Numbered from the stretch's first letter, positions 27,076-37,291 are shown. The stretch is 64,000 nt of DNA from Acinetobacter courvalinii (GCF_014635545.1 NZ_BMDA01000001.1:574739-638738), one strand, 5' to 3'. The notes: generated by a model from the sequence alone, not told the origin. Numbers and translations are program-made.

Positions 27076-28434
27076 TTAGAGTGATTTATTCCATTTCAAG
27101 AATTTAAATAATCCAAACATAAACATGATCCAGACCGGAATTAAAATCACCGATTCCTTAAAGCCTTGCGTCCACATGATGTATAAGATCATCACGATAA
27201 ATGCCAAAATCAGATAATTACTCAGGGGTGAGAATAGGGCCGGGAATTTGACGGTTTTGCCTTGTTCCTGAATGGCACGTTTAAATTTTAAATGGGTAAA
27301 GCTAATAATGGCCCAGTTTAGGACCAGCGCCGCAACCGCCATATACATTAAGTGGCTTAAGGCTTGTTCTGGCACAAAATAATTCAGTAATACACAGCCA
27401 AAAATCAGCACAGAAGAAAAGATCACCGCAGGCATCGGCACACCTTGTGGGCTGACTTTTGCAAACACTTTGGGAGCATTACCTTGAACAGCCAAGCCAT
27501 ATAACATACGGCTATTGGCATACATGCCACTGTTATAGACTGAAAGCGCGGCGGTTAAAATAATAAAATTAAGTAAATGCGCTGCCCAATTAATCCCGAG
27601 CTGGCTGAAAATCATCACGAAAGGACTTTTATCCAGACCACCCAAATCCAGTTGATTCCATGGAATGAGGGACATGATGATGGCAAGTGAAGCGACATAG
27701 AAAAGCAAAATCCGGAAGATCACCTGATTGATGGCTTGCGGAATACTTTTTTCAGGATTTTCTGCTTCAGCTGCGGTCATACCGATCAGTTCAATGCCAC
27801 CAAACGCAAACATTAAAAAGGCCAGCATATAAAACAAACCGGAGAAACCATGCGGGAAAAATCCGCCGTGTTGCCATAAGTTGGTGAAACTGGCCGTCGA
27901 ATCAGCACCTGCAGTTAGCAATAAGTACAAACCGAACACAATCATGGAAATGACAGCAACGACTTTGATAATCGCTAACCAGAATTCAGATTCGCCGTAA
28001 AACTTCACATTGCCAAGGTTTAAGCAGGTCACCACAATGAAGAAAAATAAGGTCGAGATCCAGGCTGGAATATGTGGCCACCAATAATGGACATATTTGG
28101 CAATGGCTGTCAGCTCAGTCATTGCCACCAGAATATAGACGACCCAATAATTCCAGCCCGATAAGAAACCAGCAAATCTTCCCCAATATTTTTGTGAAAA
28201 ATAACTAAAAGAGCCTGCGACAGGTTCTTCTACAATCATTTCACCCATTTGACGCATGATCAGAAATGCGATCAGGCCAACGATGGCATAGCCCAAAATA
28301 ATCGAAGGGCCAGCAGACTGGATCACTTGAGCAGAACCTAAAAACAGACCTGTACCCACCGCACCGCCCATAGCGATCAGGTGGATATGACGGTTTTTTA
28401 GTCCACGTTTTAATTGGGGGGAAGAGTTACTCAA
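27076..28434 (-). CDS. AroP/PheP-like amino acid permease
   Basis: A 452-residue amino acid transporter of the APC superfamily (AAT family) with 12 predicted membrane helices. The N-terminal part, QLKRGLKNRHIHLIAMGGAVGTG followed by LFLGSAQVIQSAGPSIILGYA and MRQMGEMIVEEPVAGSFSYF, is closest to E. coli AroP and PheP, which import aromatic amino acids by proton symport. SVYNSGMYANSRMLYGLA in helix 8 is also typical. Close relatives transport other neutral amino acids (CycA, ProY, GabP), so the exact substrate is inferred. Confidence 0.88.
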   Translation of the reverse strand: MSNSSPQLKRGLKNRHIHLIAMGGAVGTGLFLGSAQVIQSAGPSIILGYAIVGLIAFLIMRQMGEMIVEEPVAGSFSYFSQKYWGRFAGFLSGWNYWVVYILVAMTELTAIAKYVHYWWPHIPAWISTLFFFIVVTCLNLGNVKFYGESEFWLAIIKVVAVISMIVFGLYLLLTAGADSTASFTNLWQHGGFFPHGFSGLFYMLAFLMFAFGGIELIGMTAAEAENPEKSIPQAINQVIFRILLFYVASLAIIMSLIPWNQLDLGGLDKSPFVMIFSQLGINWAAHLLNFIILTAALSVYNSGMYANSRMLYGLAVQGNAPKVFAKVSPQGVPMPAVIFSSVLIFGCVLLNYFVPEQALSHLMYMAVAALVLNWAIISFTHLKFKRAIQEQGKTVKFPALFSPLSNYLILAFIVMILYIMWTQGFKESVILIPVWIMFMFGLFKFLKWNKSL

Positions 28435-28754
28435 AATAAGATGCGCTGAACAAAAAAGAAGTGATTGTAATAGATCGTGACAGGATCGACTAGTTTGAAA
28501 ACAAGAATATAGGCCTAATTCTTCTCATTTCTTTAGATGGAGGTAATTTAACTGAAAGCCTTTAGGAGGGAACGAGTTCGAAAAGATTTAACCAGTCAAA
28601 ACCTAATTTTCTCATAATTTTTTTACTAAATAATTTAGAGACTTATTTAACAATTGATAAAAAAAACTTAAAGCAGTTATTATTTTTGTTGAAAATAATA
28701 TTGTTTTTTATACAATACAGCCTTGTCTGTACTATTGTATAACTACTGTAAAAA
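28435..28754. other. Intergenic region with the promoter of the CDI operon
   Basis: The 320 bases are strongly AT-rich and contain no gene that I can support. The right end carries a promoter candidate and an imperfect inverted repeat (TACAATACAG at 28711-28720 against CTGTACTATTGTA at 28727-28739) in the presumed leader. The left end must hold the minus-strand promoter of the permease. Confidence 0.5.
28689..28716 (+). promoter_or_regulatory. Candidate sigma-70 promoter of cdiB-cdiA-cdiI
   Basis: TTGAAA (28689-28694) and TACAAT (28711-28716) are separated by 16 bases, 39 bases before the cdiB start. This is inferred from consensus similarity only, in a very AT-rich stretch. Confidence 0.4.
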
Positions 28755-30458
28755 ATGTATAAAAATTATTTATTGATTCCTCTGATTTTATCTTCAGGCT
28801 TTAGCCATGCCGAAGATCAGGTGAGTAAACAGCAGACCCGAGATTATCTTGCGCAGAAACAACAGATTGATCAGTTAACGCAATCTGTTACACCTTTTAT
28901 TCAGTTACAACAAACCAGTCTTCAATCGACATATCCCTGGTTGCAGAAAGAGCCGATTTGTTTTGGCATCACGACTTTAGAAGTTGATGCCCCAACTACA
29001 CACCCCAGTATAAAAACATCGGATTTTAATCACATCTTTAAAGAGCTCAAGTATTCAGATAATAAAGTTTTAGGGCGCTGTATTGGTGAAAAGGGCTTGG
29101 CTGGAGTCGTTAATTATATTAATGAGCAACTGGTACAGTTGGGCTATGTATCGACTCAAGTCATTGTACCTGAGCAAGATCTGGCGACAGGGCATTTACG
29201 ATTAACCTTGATTCCAGGGTTAATCGGGGAAATCCAGCTTAAAAACAGTCAAAATAAATCGTTAAATTATTCTTTGCCAATGAAAGCTGGCGATATTCTC
29301 AATATTCGTAAACTCGAACAAATCCTAGAAACCTTTGCTCGTTTACAAGGTATGCAGGCCAATTTTAATCTTCTACCGAGTCAAAAAAGTAGTGAAGACG
29401 CGGGTTATAGCGATGTCGAAATTATATGGGAGATTCACGAAAAGAATTTTTTTACTCTAGGGTTGAATGATGCGGGCAGTAAAAGCTCTGGAAAATATCA
29501 AGGCTATACCAGCTATGCTTTAGAGAATCCATTCAATGCTGCAGATAGTCTGTTTGTCTACTATACCAAGTCAATCAATGACTGGAATGTCGACCATACC
29601 GATTTTAATAATGTCTTTGTTTCCTACGAAGTCCCATATCAGAACTGGCTGTTTAATATCAATGCCAGTCAATATACCAATACCCAAGAACTGGAAGGCT
29701 TCGATCAGTGGTTTGATTATAAAACAATTAACAAAGATTTTAACCTTCAAGCACAGCGCGAACTTAGTCGCAGTAAATCTTACCGTCTTTCAGGTTATGC
29801 CCAACTGTACCGAAAATCGGCATCTAGTTTTATTGAAGATGTAGAAATTGAAGTACAACGCAAACGCACTGCAGGCTGGGAACTTGGCAGTAAATACCAG
29901 CTACGCCTTGGGCAGCAAACCATTAATGCTCAATTCAGCTATCGAAAAGGTACAAGTATCTTAGGTGCCAGCCAAACGGCTGAAGATATTACCGGTGAAG
30001 GTGATTCTCGCGCTGGGATCTGGAATGCTGCTGTTCAATATGCAATGCCATGGCAGACCGCTAAAAATAACTTTATGTATCAGTTGAACTGGCAAGGACA
30101 GTGGAGTCCGCAGAAAGTGGTCAGTCAGGAAACTTTTAATATTGGTGGACGCTACAGCATTCGCGGTTATCGACCAGAGCAAAGCATCGTGGGCAGTAAT
30201 GGACATTATGTACAACAGACCGTGCATTGGCTCAATCCTATTCCGAATTTCTCATTCTACGCAGGGCTGGATCAAGGACTTGTGACAGGAGAAGGCACTC
30301 AATATTACTCCGACCGTTACCTGTTAGGCAGCGTGGTGGGGCTAAGAACTCAATTCAAACATATCAATGGTGAGTTTTTCGTAGGTCGTGGACTGGTGGC
30401 ACCACGACATATCCAGAAAGACGTCATCACAGGTTTTAATCTCTCATTTAACTATTAA
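28755..30458 (+). CDS. cdiB: CdiB-like two-partner secretion outer-membrane transporter
   Basis: A 567-residue TpsB/Omp85-superfamily protein. It has a short signal peptide (ending at SGFSHA), an N-terminal helix region, two POTRA domains at about residues 65-230, and a 16-stranded barrel with C-terminal GFNLSFNY. The barrel loop-6 motif is SIRGYRPEQS, equivalent to VRGY/F, and GLDQG fits the strand motif that contacts it. TpsB proteins export the large TpsA exoprotein encoded next door, here the CdiA-like protein 32 bases downstream. Order and sizes match contact-dependent inhibition loci (cdiB-cdiA-cdiI). Confidence 0.92.
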   Translation: MYKNYLLIPLILSSGFSHAEDQVSKQQTRDYLAQKQQIDQLTQSVTPFIQLQQTSLQSTYPWLQKEPICFGITTLEVDAPTTHPSIKTSDFNHIFKELKYSDNKVLGRCIGEKGLAGVVNYINEQLVQLGYVSTQVIVPEQDLATGHLRLTLIPGLIGEIQLKNSQNKSLNYSLPMKAGDILNIRKLEQILETFARLQGMQANFNLLPSQKSSEDAGYSDVEIIWEIHEKNFFTLGLNDAGSKSSGKYQGYTSYALENPFNAADSLFVYYTKSINDWNVDHTDFNNVFVSYEVPYQNWLFNINASQYTNTQELEGFDQWFDYKTINKDFNLQAQRELSRSKSYRLSGYAQLYRKSASSFIEDVEIEVQRKRTAGWELGSKYQLRLGQQTINAQFSYRKGTSILGASQTAEDITGEGDSRAGIWNAAVQYAMPWQTAKNNFMYQLNWQGQWSPQKVVSQETFNIGGRYSIRGYRPEQSIVGSNGHYVQQTVHWLNPIPNFSFYAGLDQGLVTGEGTQYYSDRYLLGSVVGLRTQFKHINGEFFVGRGLVAPRHIQKDVITGFNLSFNY

Positions 30459-30490
30459 GCAAATCTATTCATAGAAATATAGGCATAAAG

Positions 30491-33400
30491 ATGAATAAGC
30501 AATTTTATCGCACAAAATTTAACGCTAAACTTGGGACTTATGTCGCAGTATCTGAATTGGCAAAATCGCATCAGGGGGATATCTCTCCACGCATAAAAGC
30601 TTCAATCGATACCGAGACAACAAACTCAAGCATTGCTACAACTGGACAACGAACATTAAAACAATTGGTGTTGGCGCTTTCTGGTTTGATGGCGTTTAGT
30701 CCGATTTATGCCAATGTAGTGGTGAATAATAATGCTGCAGCAGCACATAAAGCGACTGTACTCAAGGAAGGTAATGCAGCCAATGTCTGGATTACGGCGC
30801 CGTCTGCATCAGGTGTGTCACGTAATAGTTATACTCAGTTTGATGTCAATCAAAATGGGGTAATTCTGAACAACTCACGTGGCGCAGCTACCAGTCAAAT
30901 TACCAAAACCTCCATTGCAGCGAACCCGAATTTAGCAAAAGGGGCAGCTACGACGATTGTCAATGAGGTGGTTTCAACCAACCCGAGTTTATTACAGGGT
31001 AATCTTGAAGTCTTAGGGTCAAGAGCAAATGTGGTGATTGCCAACCCAACAGGAATTACTGTCAATGGTGGTGGATTTATCAATGCCAATCAAGTCACGC
31101 TCTCTACAGGGGTACTGGGCTATAACAGCGATGGTTCAATCAAGCAGCATACGGTAAAGCAAGGTGCGATCACAATTAATCCTGATGCTAATAACCGAGG
31201 CTTAGGAGGCAATGCGAATAATCCTGTTGCATTAGAGCTCTTGGGGCGTTCTATTGCGATTAATGCACCAGTCAATGCTACGACTATTACCGCCGTAACT
31301 GGTGCTAATATTGTTGCAGCAGATACGGGTGAATTTACTGCTACCACTGGGGCGGGGACGAAACCGACGGTTGCAATTGATATTGCACAATTGGGGGGGC
31401 TTTATGCCAATAGTATTTATCTCTATGCCAATGAGGCTGGTGTGGGCGTAAATAATGCTGGGGTGATCCAAGCTCAAAACAATGTGGTACTCAACAGCAA
31501 TGGTAAAATTGAGCATAAAGGCACGATCAGTTCGACCAGTAAAACCCAAAGCCTAGTAAGTATCAGTACCAGAGGTACGGGTACGGCAGGTGATATTAAT
31601 TCCTCTGGTAGTATCAACGGTTATGGGTTTTTAAATATCGATGCTGGCAATAATATCAATGTTAATGCCAAAGATATCACTTTGAACTATGAGGGTATTG
31701 CGTCCTCACCTTTAATTCTGAGTGCTAAAGGCAATCTCAATTTAGCAGCTGGAACAAAAGTTGCTAATTTAGGAACTTTGGGTGATTTGTATATCGATGC
31801 TGAAAATATCAATTTAGGCGCAGATACGGAGCTTCGAAGCAACCGAGGTTCCGCGGTGATTCAAGCCAATAATAGCCTTGTTTCAAATAAAGCTGGTTTT
31901 GTTGCTGCAAAAGATTTAACGCTTAGTGGAAACGCAAACTTAAAACTTACGGATACCCGACTACATGCTTCCACGGGTGATATCTATTTACAATCGACCT
32001 CAAAAGATAAAGTTGGCAATGATATTAATGTCCAAGGCGGTTCTGTTTATGCCGCTAAGGGACTAACCATCTATTCGGATAAAGACGCGACCATAAATAA
32101 TCTTAACTTTCTTAAGAAAGCAAATAGTACACAAGCACAAGTGAACAGTATTAATGCCTATGCAGGTAACAATCTGAACTTTAGTACGACGAATCAAGAA
32201 TTCCCTTATACCAGTGGCAAGATCCAGTTAGGTGCTGGCAATCAGTTGACGTTAGAAGGTAAAGACCAAAACTCTAAGTTGTCTGGCGGTGGTGGACTCA
32301 AACTTTCCGGAAAGAACATCACCACCAAGAATATTTATATGACGGGTTCTGGGGCGTATGGTGTTGATATTGTCAGTGATGGAGGAGATATCCTCTTAGA
32401 TCAAGGAAGCCGAATTTGGGGCAATACTGGGGATATTAATATTAATGCCTTAAATGGAAATATTACTGCGAATAGCCTCAAAGCCACAACGGGTGGAAAG
32501 ATTGCAATACTTGCAAATAACAATGTTGAGCTTAACTCTTTACAAAAAACTGCGACACCTGTAGCTGGAAAAGATACTTTAACCACAGATAAAAGCGTAA
32601 TTGGTGGTCAGAAAGGTGTTACCATCGGTTCAATTGGTGAGGGTAACGTTAAGATAAATGCCACTAACTTAACTGCTCAACAAGGTGAGATTCAGCTTAC
32701 CAGCCAAAATGGTATTACTCTCGACAAGAATGTAGATGTCACTCTAAAAAATGATACTTTAAGCAATGGCGTCGTAAGCAGTGTTTTAAATGGACAAGCC
32801 ATTTCAATAGATAATAATAAATCCAATATCCAAATTGCAGATACACAATTAAATGCTACAACTGGCAAGCTTTTGGTCAGTAGTAAAGCTGGTATGACCA
32901 CAATAAAAGATAGTGTCTTGACTTCCAAAGGTAATACAGAGCTTCATGCAAAAGACTTACTTACCTTGCAAGGTGTAACAGCTACTTCAGATCAACACTT
33001 AGCAGTGAACTCTGGGCGTACAGTTTACATTAATGCAGAGTACACGCCCGCAACCGTTTGGATTCCAAATAAAGTCACTAACTTGACTTCTAAGGGGGTA
33101 ACTTCTGTAACAGCGATAGGTAATCAAGTTCTACAAAATGCCAATATTACAGGTGGTGCTGTATTAATGGAAGCTGGTGGTTTTATTCTTGGTCAAACAG
33201 GAATGAACTATAACGCCACAGGCAGTGACTTAATAAAAAATGATACAAAACTGAATAGCCTAAATGGTGACTTGAGTATCCAAACGGGCCGTGATCTCAC
33301 GATTGATCCAACAAAACACAAATTATCAGCTGTTGGAGATATTGATTTAGTTTCTAAAAGTGGGGCCTTAATTTTAAATGGATATGGTGGCACTGCTGGC

Positions 33401-36400
33401 AATGGTTCTGAAAAAGTTGTCTCTTTAAATACAGCAAATGGTGGAATCAATTTACAAGGAAATAAGGTTGAGTTACGAGGTTCGCAATTAAACGCGGCTA
33501 AAGATATTTCGGTTGTATCGACAGGTGGTGATTTAATTGTTGATGGAGTTCGGAATACCATTATTAATCAGCATACTGATGTATACAAAGAAAAAATAAA
33601 AAATTTAAGTAATGAAGAAAAAGTATTACAAGAATCAGATGAGTATAAGAATGCTATGGCATTTGTAACACAGGAATTTACTACTTTAAGTAAAAGAATT
33701 GAATCTGGAGAATTAGTGGCCGGAGGTGATGCTGTTTGGAATGAAATACAAAAAATTATAAATGTATCTACTAAAAAATTTCCGAATTATGTTTCAAAAG
33801 CTAATCAAATCAAAGAAGAACAAGATTATTATTCGGAAATGTTAAAGTTATTTAACGTAGGTTATGTTAATGGTGAAGTGCATACTGGTGCAAAAGTTAT
33901 CAGCGACAAAGGCAATATTCAGTTTGTATCAAATAAAGGTTTGAGTATAAGTGGTTCATCAATTGATGCAAAATCTGGAAAGGTTAATCTGGAAGCAGCA
34001 GGAACTTTAGATGGAGAGGGATATAATATTCAAGGAAACTATAATAATTCTATTGAAAATAGTGTTAAAAAAGGAATTATAAAAGGCAGTATAATTATTG
34101 ATGCGAATCAGGATTCATACGAACAAGGCAGTCCTTCAGGGAATGATTACCGTTGGTTCAGTCCTGTAAGTGCGACAAGTATTAATGGAGCTAAAGGAGT
34201 TTCTATAAAGGCTACAGGTAAGCAGGCGACAGATAATTTAATTTTGCAAGGTGTATCAATTACATCAGATGGTGATGTTAATATCGAAGCTTATAAAAAC
34301 ATAATTTTTGATGTTGCTATTAACAATAGTTTTAATAAATCTCAGAAATCTGAAACTAAAAGAAAATGGTACGGTAAAAAGAAAACCATTACTACGATAC
34401 AAACTTCAGAGCAAAGTGGGGGGCTATCCGTCGATATTGATGCCAATAATATCAATATCAAAAGTCAGGAAAAAAATACAGCCGCGATGACGGGTCAGAA
34501 TCGTACCAGTATCGATATGTATTCAAGCCAACTGACCGCGATTGATGGAAAAATCAATATACAAGCAGGGGGGGATTTGAATTTCTTAACTGCTAATGAT
34601 GAAACACTGAACACCACAGACATTAGTAAAAAAAGTTCATTTCTTGGTGTCAAACTAAATAAGTCACATACCACGAATACGCGGAATGTGAAATCAGAAC
34701 TGCCCGCCGTATTAAATGCCAATTATATCGGAACAAAATCCGGATTTGATACTCGTTTAAAAGGTACTGTATTCAATTACTTAGAGGGTGCAAATATTCA
34801 AGCGGGTGGAACCATTACTTTGGAAGGAGCTTCAACTACAGTCACGGAAACCCTAAAAAAAGAAAGTAATAGTGTTGTTTGGCAGTCAATGCAAGATAAA
34901 GGCTCTATTACGGAGACCGCAGAACTTCCAAGTTTTAAAGGACCTGTTGCGCCAACGTTTATTGCGAAAGGTGGACTGACTGTACAAGTACCCGTCGTTT
35001 CTGGCAAAAATAATGATGTGCGTGCAGAAGTGATTAAGCTTTCTAATCAACCTGGCAATGAATATCTGAAAGCTTTAATTGCTCGTAAAGATGTGAATTG
35101 GGAAGCGGTAAAACTCGCTCAAGAGAATTGGGATTATAAGTCACAAGGACTAACAGGAGCTGGGGCTGCACTTATCGTTATTATTGTAACGGTGTTGACG
35201 TCAGGCGCTGGTTCTGCCGCTGCCACTTCTGTTACATCCGCAACAGGAGTTGCATCATTAGGAGCAAGTGCACAGGCTGCTGTTGCTACGTTAGCTACTC
35301 AAGCAAGCGTTAGTTTGATTAATAATGGTGGAGATCTTGGAAAAACACTAAAAGATTTAGGAAGTAAAGAATCAGTTAGGGGATTAGTGACTAGTGTTGT
35401 CACTGCTGGGCTGTTGAATCAAGTAGGTACAGCTTTAAACCTTAAACCAGATAGTACGTTATTGTCTGATCGTTTAATGAATAATTTTACTAATGCTGTT
35501 GGATCGACTTTAGTTCAGACGGCAATTAATGGTGGAAATTTACAGGATAATCTTGAAAAAGCCTTATTGGCAGGATTATCTGGAGCATTGCAAGGGGAAT
35601 TAGCGAGTCAAATTGGTACAGGTTTTGGAAAAGTTGATCCAGGTACACTTGAATATGTACTTCATAAAATTGCTCATGCGGCAGCAGGATGTGCAACTGC
35701 GGCAGTAACGGATTCAAGTTGTGGGGCGGGTGCGATTGGAGCAGGTGTTGGTGAAATTGTAGCAGAACTCATGATTCCTGAAGGAAAAACTGCATTAGAT
35801 TTAACTGAAGCTGAAAGAAAAAGTATTAAAGATACTAGTAAAATTGTAGCAGGTTCGGTAGCTGCTTTTGCTGGATATGATGTTGTTACCGCTGCGAATA
35901 AGGCAGAGACAACTGTTGAAAATAATGCCTTGGCTAAAGTTCTCACAACAGCTGGTAAGGCAGCATATAAAGTTGCTAAAGTGATTTCGGAAATGCCAGC
36001 AGCAGCACGAGCTAAGTTGAAGCCTTCTGAAATTACCGAAATGTTAAGGAAAGAAGGGGTCCAAGGTGTCATTGATATTGGTGATAATCTCATTACATTA
36101 GTTAGTCCTTCATCAACTATGGGGGATAGAGCATTTGCTTTAATTGATTTAGCAATTGGAGTTGATTTAAAAGCAGGTAAAAATGTTGATGTTCTTAAAG
36201 TTGATCAAAAAGTTCTTGTTAAGAATCTTGGGACGTCTACTACAAAAAATGCAATTATTGCAGCTGCAAAAGAATCAAACCTGAAAAATTTAGATCTACC
36301 TATAAATGGTAAAGTTTTTAAACCTGATGCAAATTTATCTTCAGGAGCAGCTGTTTATAAAGGAGCTTCAAATGAAGATATTTATACAGCGTTTAAAGAT

Positions 36401-36637
36401 ATAGCAGGAATAAGAACGTTGCCAAGCACAGGTAACCCAATGTATCAACCGATTAAAGGAAAAACTTCATTAAGTGGTCAGCCTGGATACATTATTCGTG
36501 TACCTCAAGCAGATGGCAGCACCGTGGTATTAAGAAATTTTTCTTTATCTCAGACTGAATCGCAGGCACGTTTTACGATTGATATTCAGAAACCTGCTGG
36601 AATGAAAGTAAATAAATTGGAGTTGAAATTTCAATGA
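30491..36637 (+). CDS. cdiA: CdiA-like contact-dependent inhibition exoprotein
   Basis: A 2048-residue TpsA exoprotein. It begins with an extended signal peptide (ESPR-like FYRTKFNAKLGTYVAVSELA) and a hydrophobic core ending near PIYAN. The TPS secretion domain follows (about residues 76-320, with NPTGITVNGGGFINANQVTL). Long haemagglutinin beta-helix repeats run to about residue 1550, interrupted at about 1030-1135 by a charged helical insert. A DUF637-like, alanine/glycine-rich hydrophobic pretoxin region covers about 1555-1800. VENN lies at 1809-1812, marking the border to a 236-residue CdiA-CT. CdiA sits on the surface and delivers its CT into touching neighbours. I cannot assign the last about 130 residues to a known toxin family. 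The gene overlaps the immunity candidate by 4 bases. Confidence 0.92.
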   Translation: MNKQFYRTKFNAKLGTYVAVSELAKSHQGDISPRIKASIDTETTNSSIATTGQRTLKQLVLALSGLMAFSPIYANVVVNNNAAAAHKATVLKEGNAANVWITAPSASGVSRNSYTQFDVNQNGVILNNSRGAATSQITKTSIAANPNLAKGAATTIVNEVVSTNPSLLQGNLEVLGSRANVVIANPTGITVNGGGFINANQVTLSTGVLGYNSDGSIKQHTVKQGAITINPDANNRGLGGNANNPVALELLGRSIAINAPVNATTITAVTGANIVAADTGEFTATTGAGTKPTVAIDIAQLGGLYANSIYLYANEAGVGVNNAGVIQAQNNVVLNSNGKIEHKGTISSTSKTQSLVSISTRGTGTAGDINSSGSINGYGFLNIDAGNNINVNAKDITLNYEGIASSPLILSAKGNLNLAAGTKVANLGTLGDLYIDAENINLGADTELRSNRGSAVIQANNSLVSNKAGFVAAKDLTLSGNANLKLTDTRLHASTGDIYLQSTSKDKVGNDINVQGGSVYAAKGLTIYSDKDATINNLNFLKKANSTQAQVNSINAYAGNNLNFSTTNQEFPYTSGKIQLGAGNQLTLEGKDQNSKLSGGGGLKLSGKNITTKNIYMTGSGAYGVDIVSDGGDILLDQGSRIWGNTGDININALNGNITANSLKATTGGKIAILANNNVELNSLQKTATPVAGKDTLTTDKSVIGGQKGVTIGSIGEGNVKINATNLTAQQGEIQLTSQNGITLDKNVDVTLKNDTLSNGVVSSVLNGQAISIDNNKSNIQIADTQLNATTGKLLVSSKAGMTTIKDSVLTSKGNTELHAKDLLTLQGVTATSDQHLAVNSGRTVYINAEYTPATVWIPNKVTNLTSKGVTSVTAIGNQVLQNANITGGAVLMEAGGFILGQTGMNYNATGSDLIKNDTKLNSLNGDLSIQTGRDLTIDPTKHKLSAVGDIDLVSKSGALILNGYGGTAGNGSEKVVSLNTANGGINLQGNKVELRGSQLNAAKDISVVSTGGDLIVDGVRNTIINQHTDVYKEKIKNLSNEEKVLQESDEYKNAMAFVTQEFTTLSKRIESGELVAGGDAVWNEIQKIINVSTKKFPNYVSKANQIKEEQDYYSEMLKLFNVGYVNGEVHTGAKVISDKGNIQFVSNKGLSISGSSIDAKSGKVNLEAAGTLDGEGYNIQGNYNNSIENSVKKGIIKGSIIIDANQDSYEQGSPSGNDYRWFSPVSATSINGAKGVSIKATGKQATDNLILQGVSITSDGDVNIEAYKNIIFDVAINNSFNKSQKSETKRKWYGKKKTITTIQTSEQSGGLSVDIDANNINIKSQEKNTAAMTGQNRTSIDMYSSQLTAIDGKINIQAGGDLNFLTANDETLNTTDISKKSSFLGVKLNKSHTTNTRNVKSELPAVLNANYIGTKSGFDTRLKGTVFNYLEGANIQAGGTITLEGASTTVTETLKKESNSVVWQSMQDKGSITETAELPSFKGPVAPTFIAKGGLTVQVPVVSGKNNDVRAEVIKLSNQPGNEYLKALIARKDVNWEAVKLAQENWDYKSQGLTGAGAALIVIIVTVLTSGAGSAAATSVTSATGVASLGASAQAAVATLATQASVSLINNGGDLGKTLKDLGSKESVRGLVTSVVTAGLLNQVGTALNLKPDSTLLSDRLMNNFTNAVGSTLVQTAINGGNLQDNLEKALLAGLSGALQGELASQIGTGFGKVDPGTLEYVLHKIAHAAAGCATAAVTDSSCGAGAIGAGVGEIVAELMIPEGKTALDLTEAERKSIKDTSKIVAGSVAAFAGYDVVTAANKAETTVENNALAKVLTTAGKAAYKVAKVISEMPAAARAKLKPSEITEMLRKEGVQGVIDIGDNLITLVSPSSTMGDRAFALIDLAIGVDLKAGKNVDVLKVDQKVLVKNLGTSTTKNAIIAAAKESNLKNLDLPINGKVFKPDANLSSGAAVYKGASNEDIYTAFKDIAGIRTLPSTGNPMYQPIKGKTSLSGQPGYIIRVPQADGSTVVLRNFSLSQTESQARFTIDIQKPAGMKVNKLELKFQ

Positions 36638-37056
36638 ATCAAATAAGTGCAATTTTAAAGATATTTCAGGAATGGCATGAAAATATGGGATTAGAGTATC
36701 TTTGGTACGCTAGTGATGATGAGTTAACTAGATTTTATCCAGAATTAGAAATAGAATATGATCCAGATACTGCCTTCTTTAAAGCATTAGAAGCCTTATT
36801 GAAAAGTGGAGATAAATGTTTGTTTTATAATTTAAATAGTGAAGAACCATCAAGAGATGGCGAGCATTTAGCAGGCACACCAGAAGAACAGCTTGCTTTA
36901 CTTAAAGAGGTTTGGATTGGTAAAGCAGAAATGGATAAGATGGATGAGGAAAATGGCTATTTAGGGTGGTACTTTTTAATGTTTTGCCCTTATTCATTAG
37001 CTCATAAAATATATGATGAAAGCGGAAATTTTGTAAAATGGTGGCATGCCGAATGA
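36634..37056 (+). CDS. cdiI: Probable CdiI immunity protein
   Basis: A 140-residue acidic, tryptophan/tyrosine-rich protein with no signal peptide or membrane segment. It starts within the stop of cdiA (ATGA overlap), the usual position of the cognate immunity gene that binds and neutralises the CdiA-CT in the producer cell. A resemblance to DUF596-type proteins is possible (the FCPYSLAHKIYDESG segment), but I cannot confirm it. Its AT-richness, like that of the cdiA 3-prime end, fits exchange of toxin-immunity cassettes. The function is inferred from position and size. Confidence 0.82.
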   Translation: MNQISAILKIFQEWHENMGLEYLWYASDDELTRFYPELEIEYDPDTAFFKALEALLKSGDKCLFYNLNSEEPSRDGEHLAGTPEEQLALLKEVWIGKAEMDKMDEENGYLGWYFLMFCPYSLAHKIYDESGNFVKWWHAE

Positions 37057-37109
37057 GTTTTATAGTTTAACTGCATTTTCTTGTTGAAATATGATTTTTT
37101 ATTTAAGAA

Positions 37110-37144
37110 TGGCGGTATTTAATCTGAAATATCGCCACTTTTTT
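37110..37144 (+). terminator. Rho-independent terminator of the CDI operon
   Basis: An 11-base-pair stem TGGCGGTATTT/AAATATCGCCA (one G-T pair) with a 6-base loop is followed, after a C, by TTTTTT. It lies 54 bases after the immunity gene. Confidence 0.88.
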
Positions 37145-37291
37145 ATTTTTTACTTAGCTAAAAACCCATCATTCCAATTTCAGCAAAGCTTAGCAAATAA
37201 TAATATTTTATGTGAATTTTCAACCAGATTAGACTCATCCAAAGATAAATAACAACAATGTATTTATCAAAAGAATCAATTTTTTATTCGG

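Noticed and set aside
31232-31549. 105-codon frame antisense to cdiA, and several similar ones through cdiA
   Set aside because: They arise from the biased composition of the repeat-rich cdiA coding strand and have no start signals.
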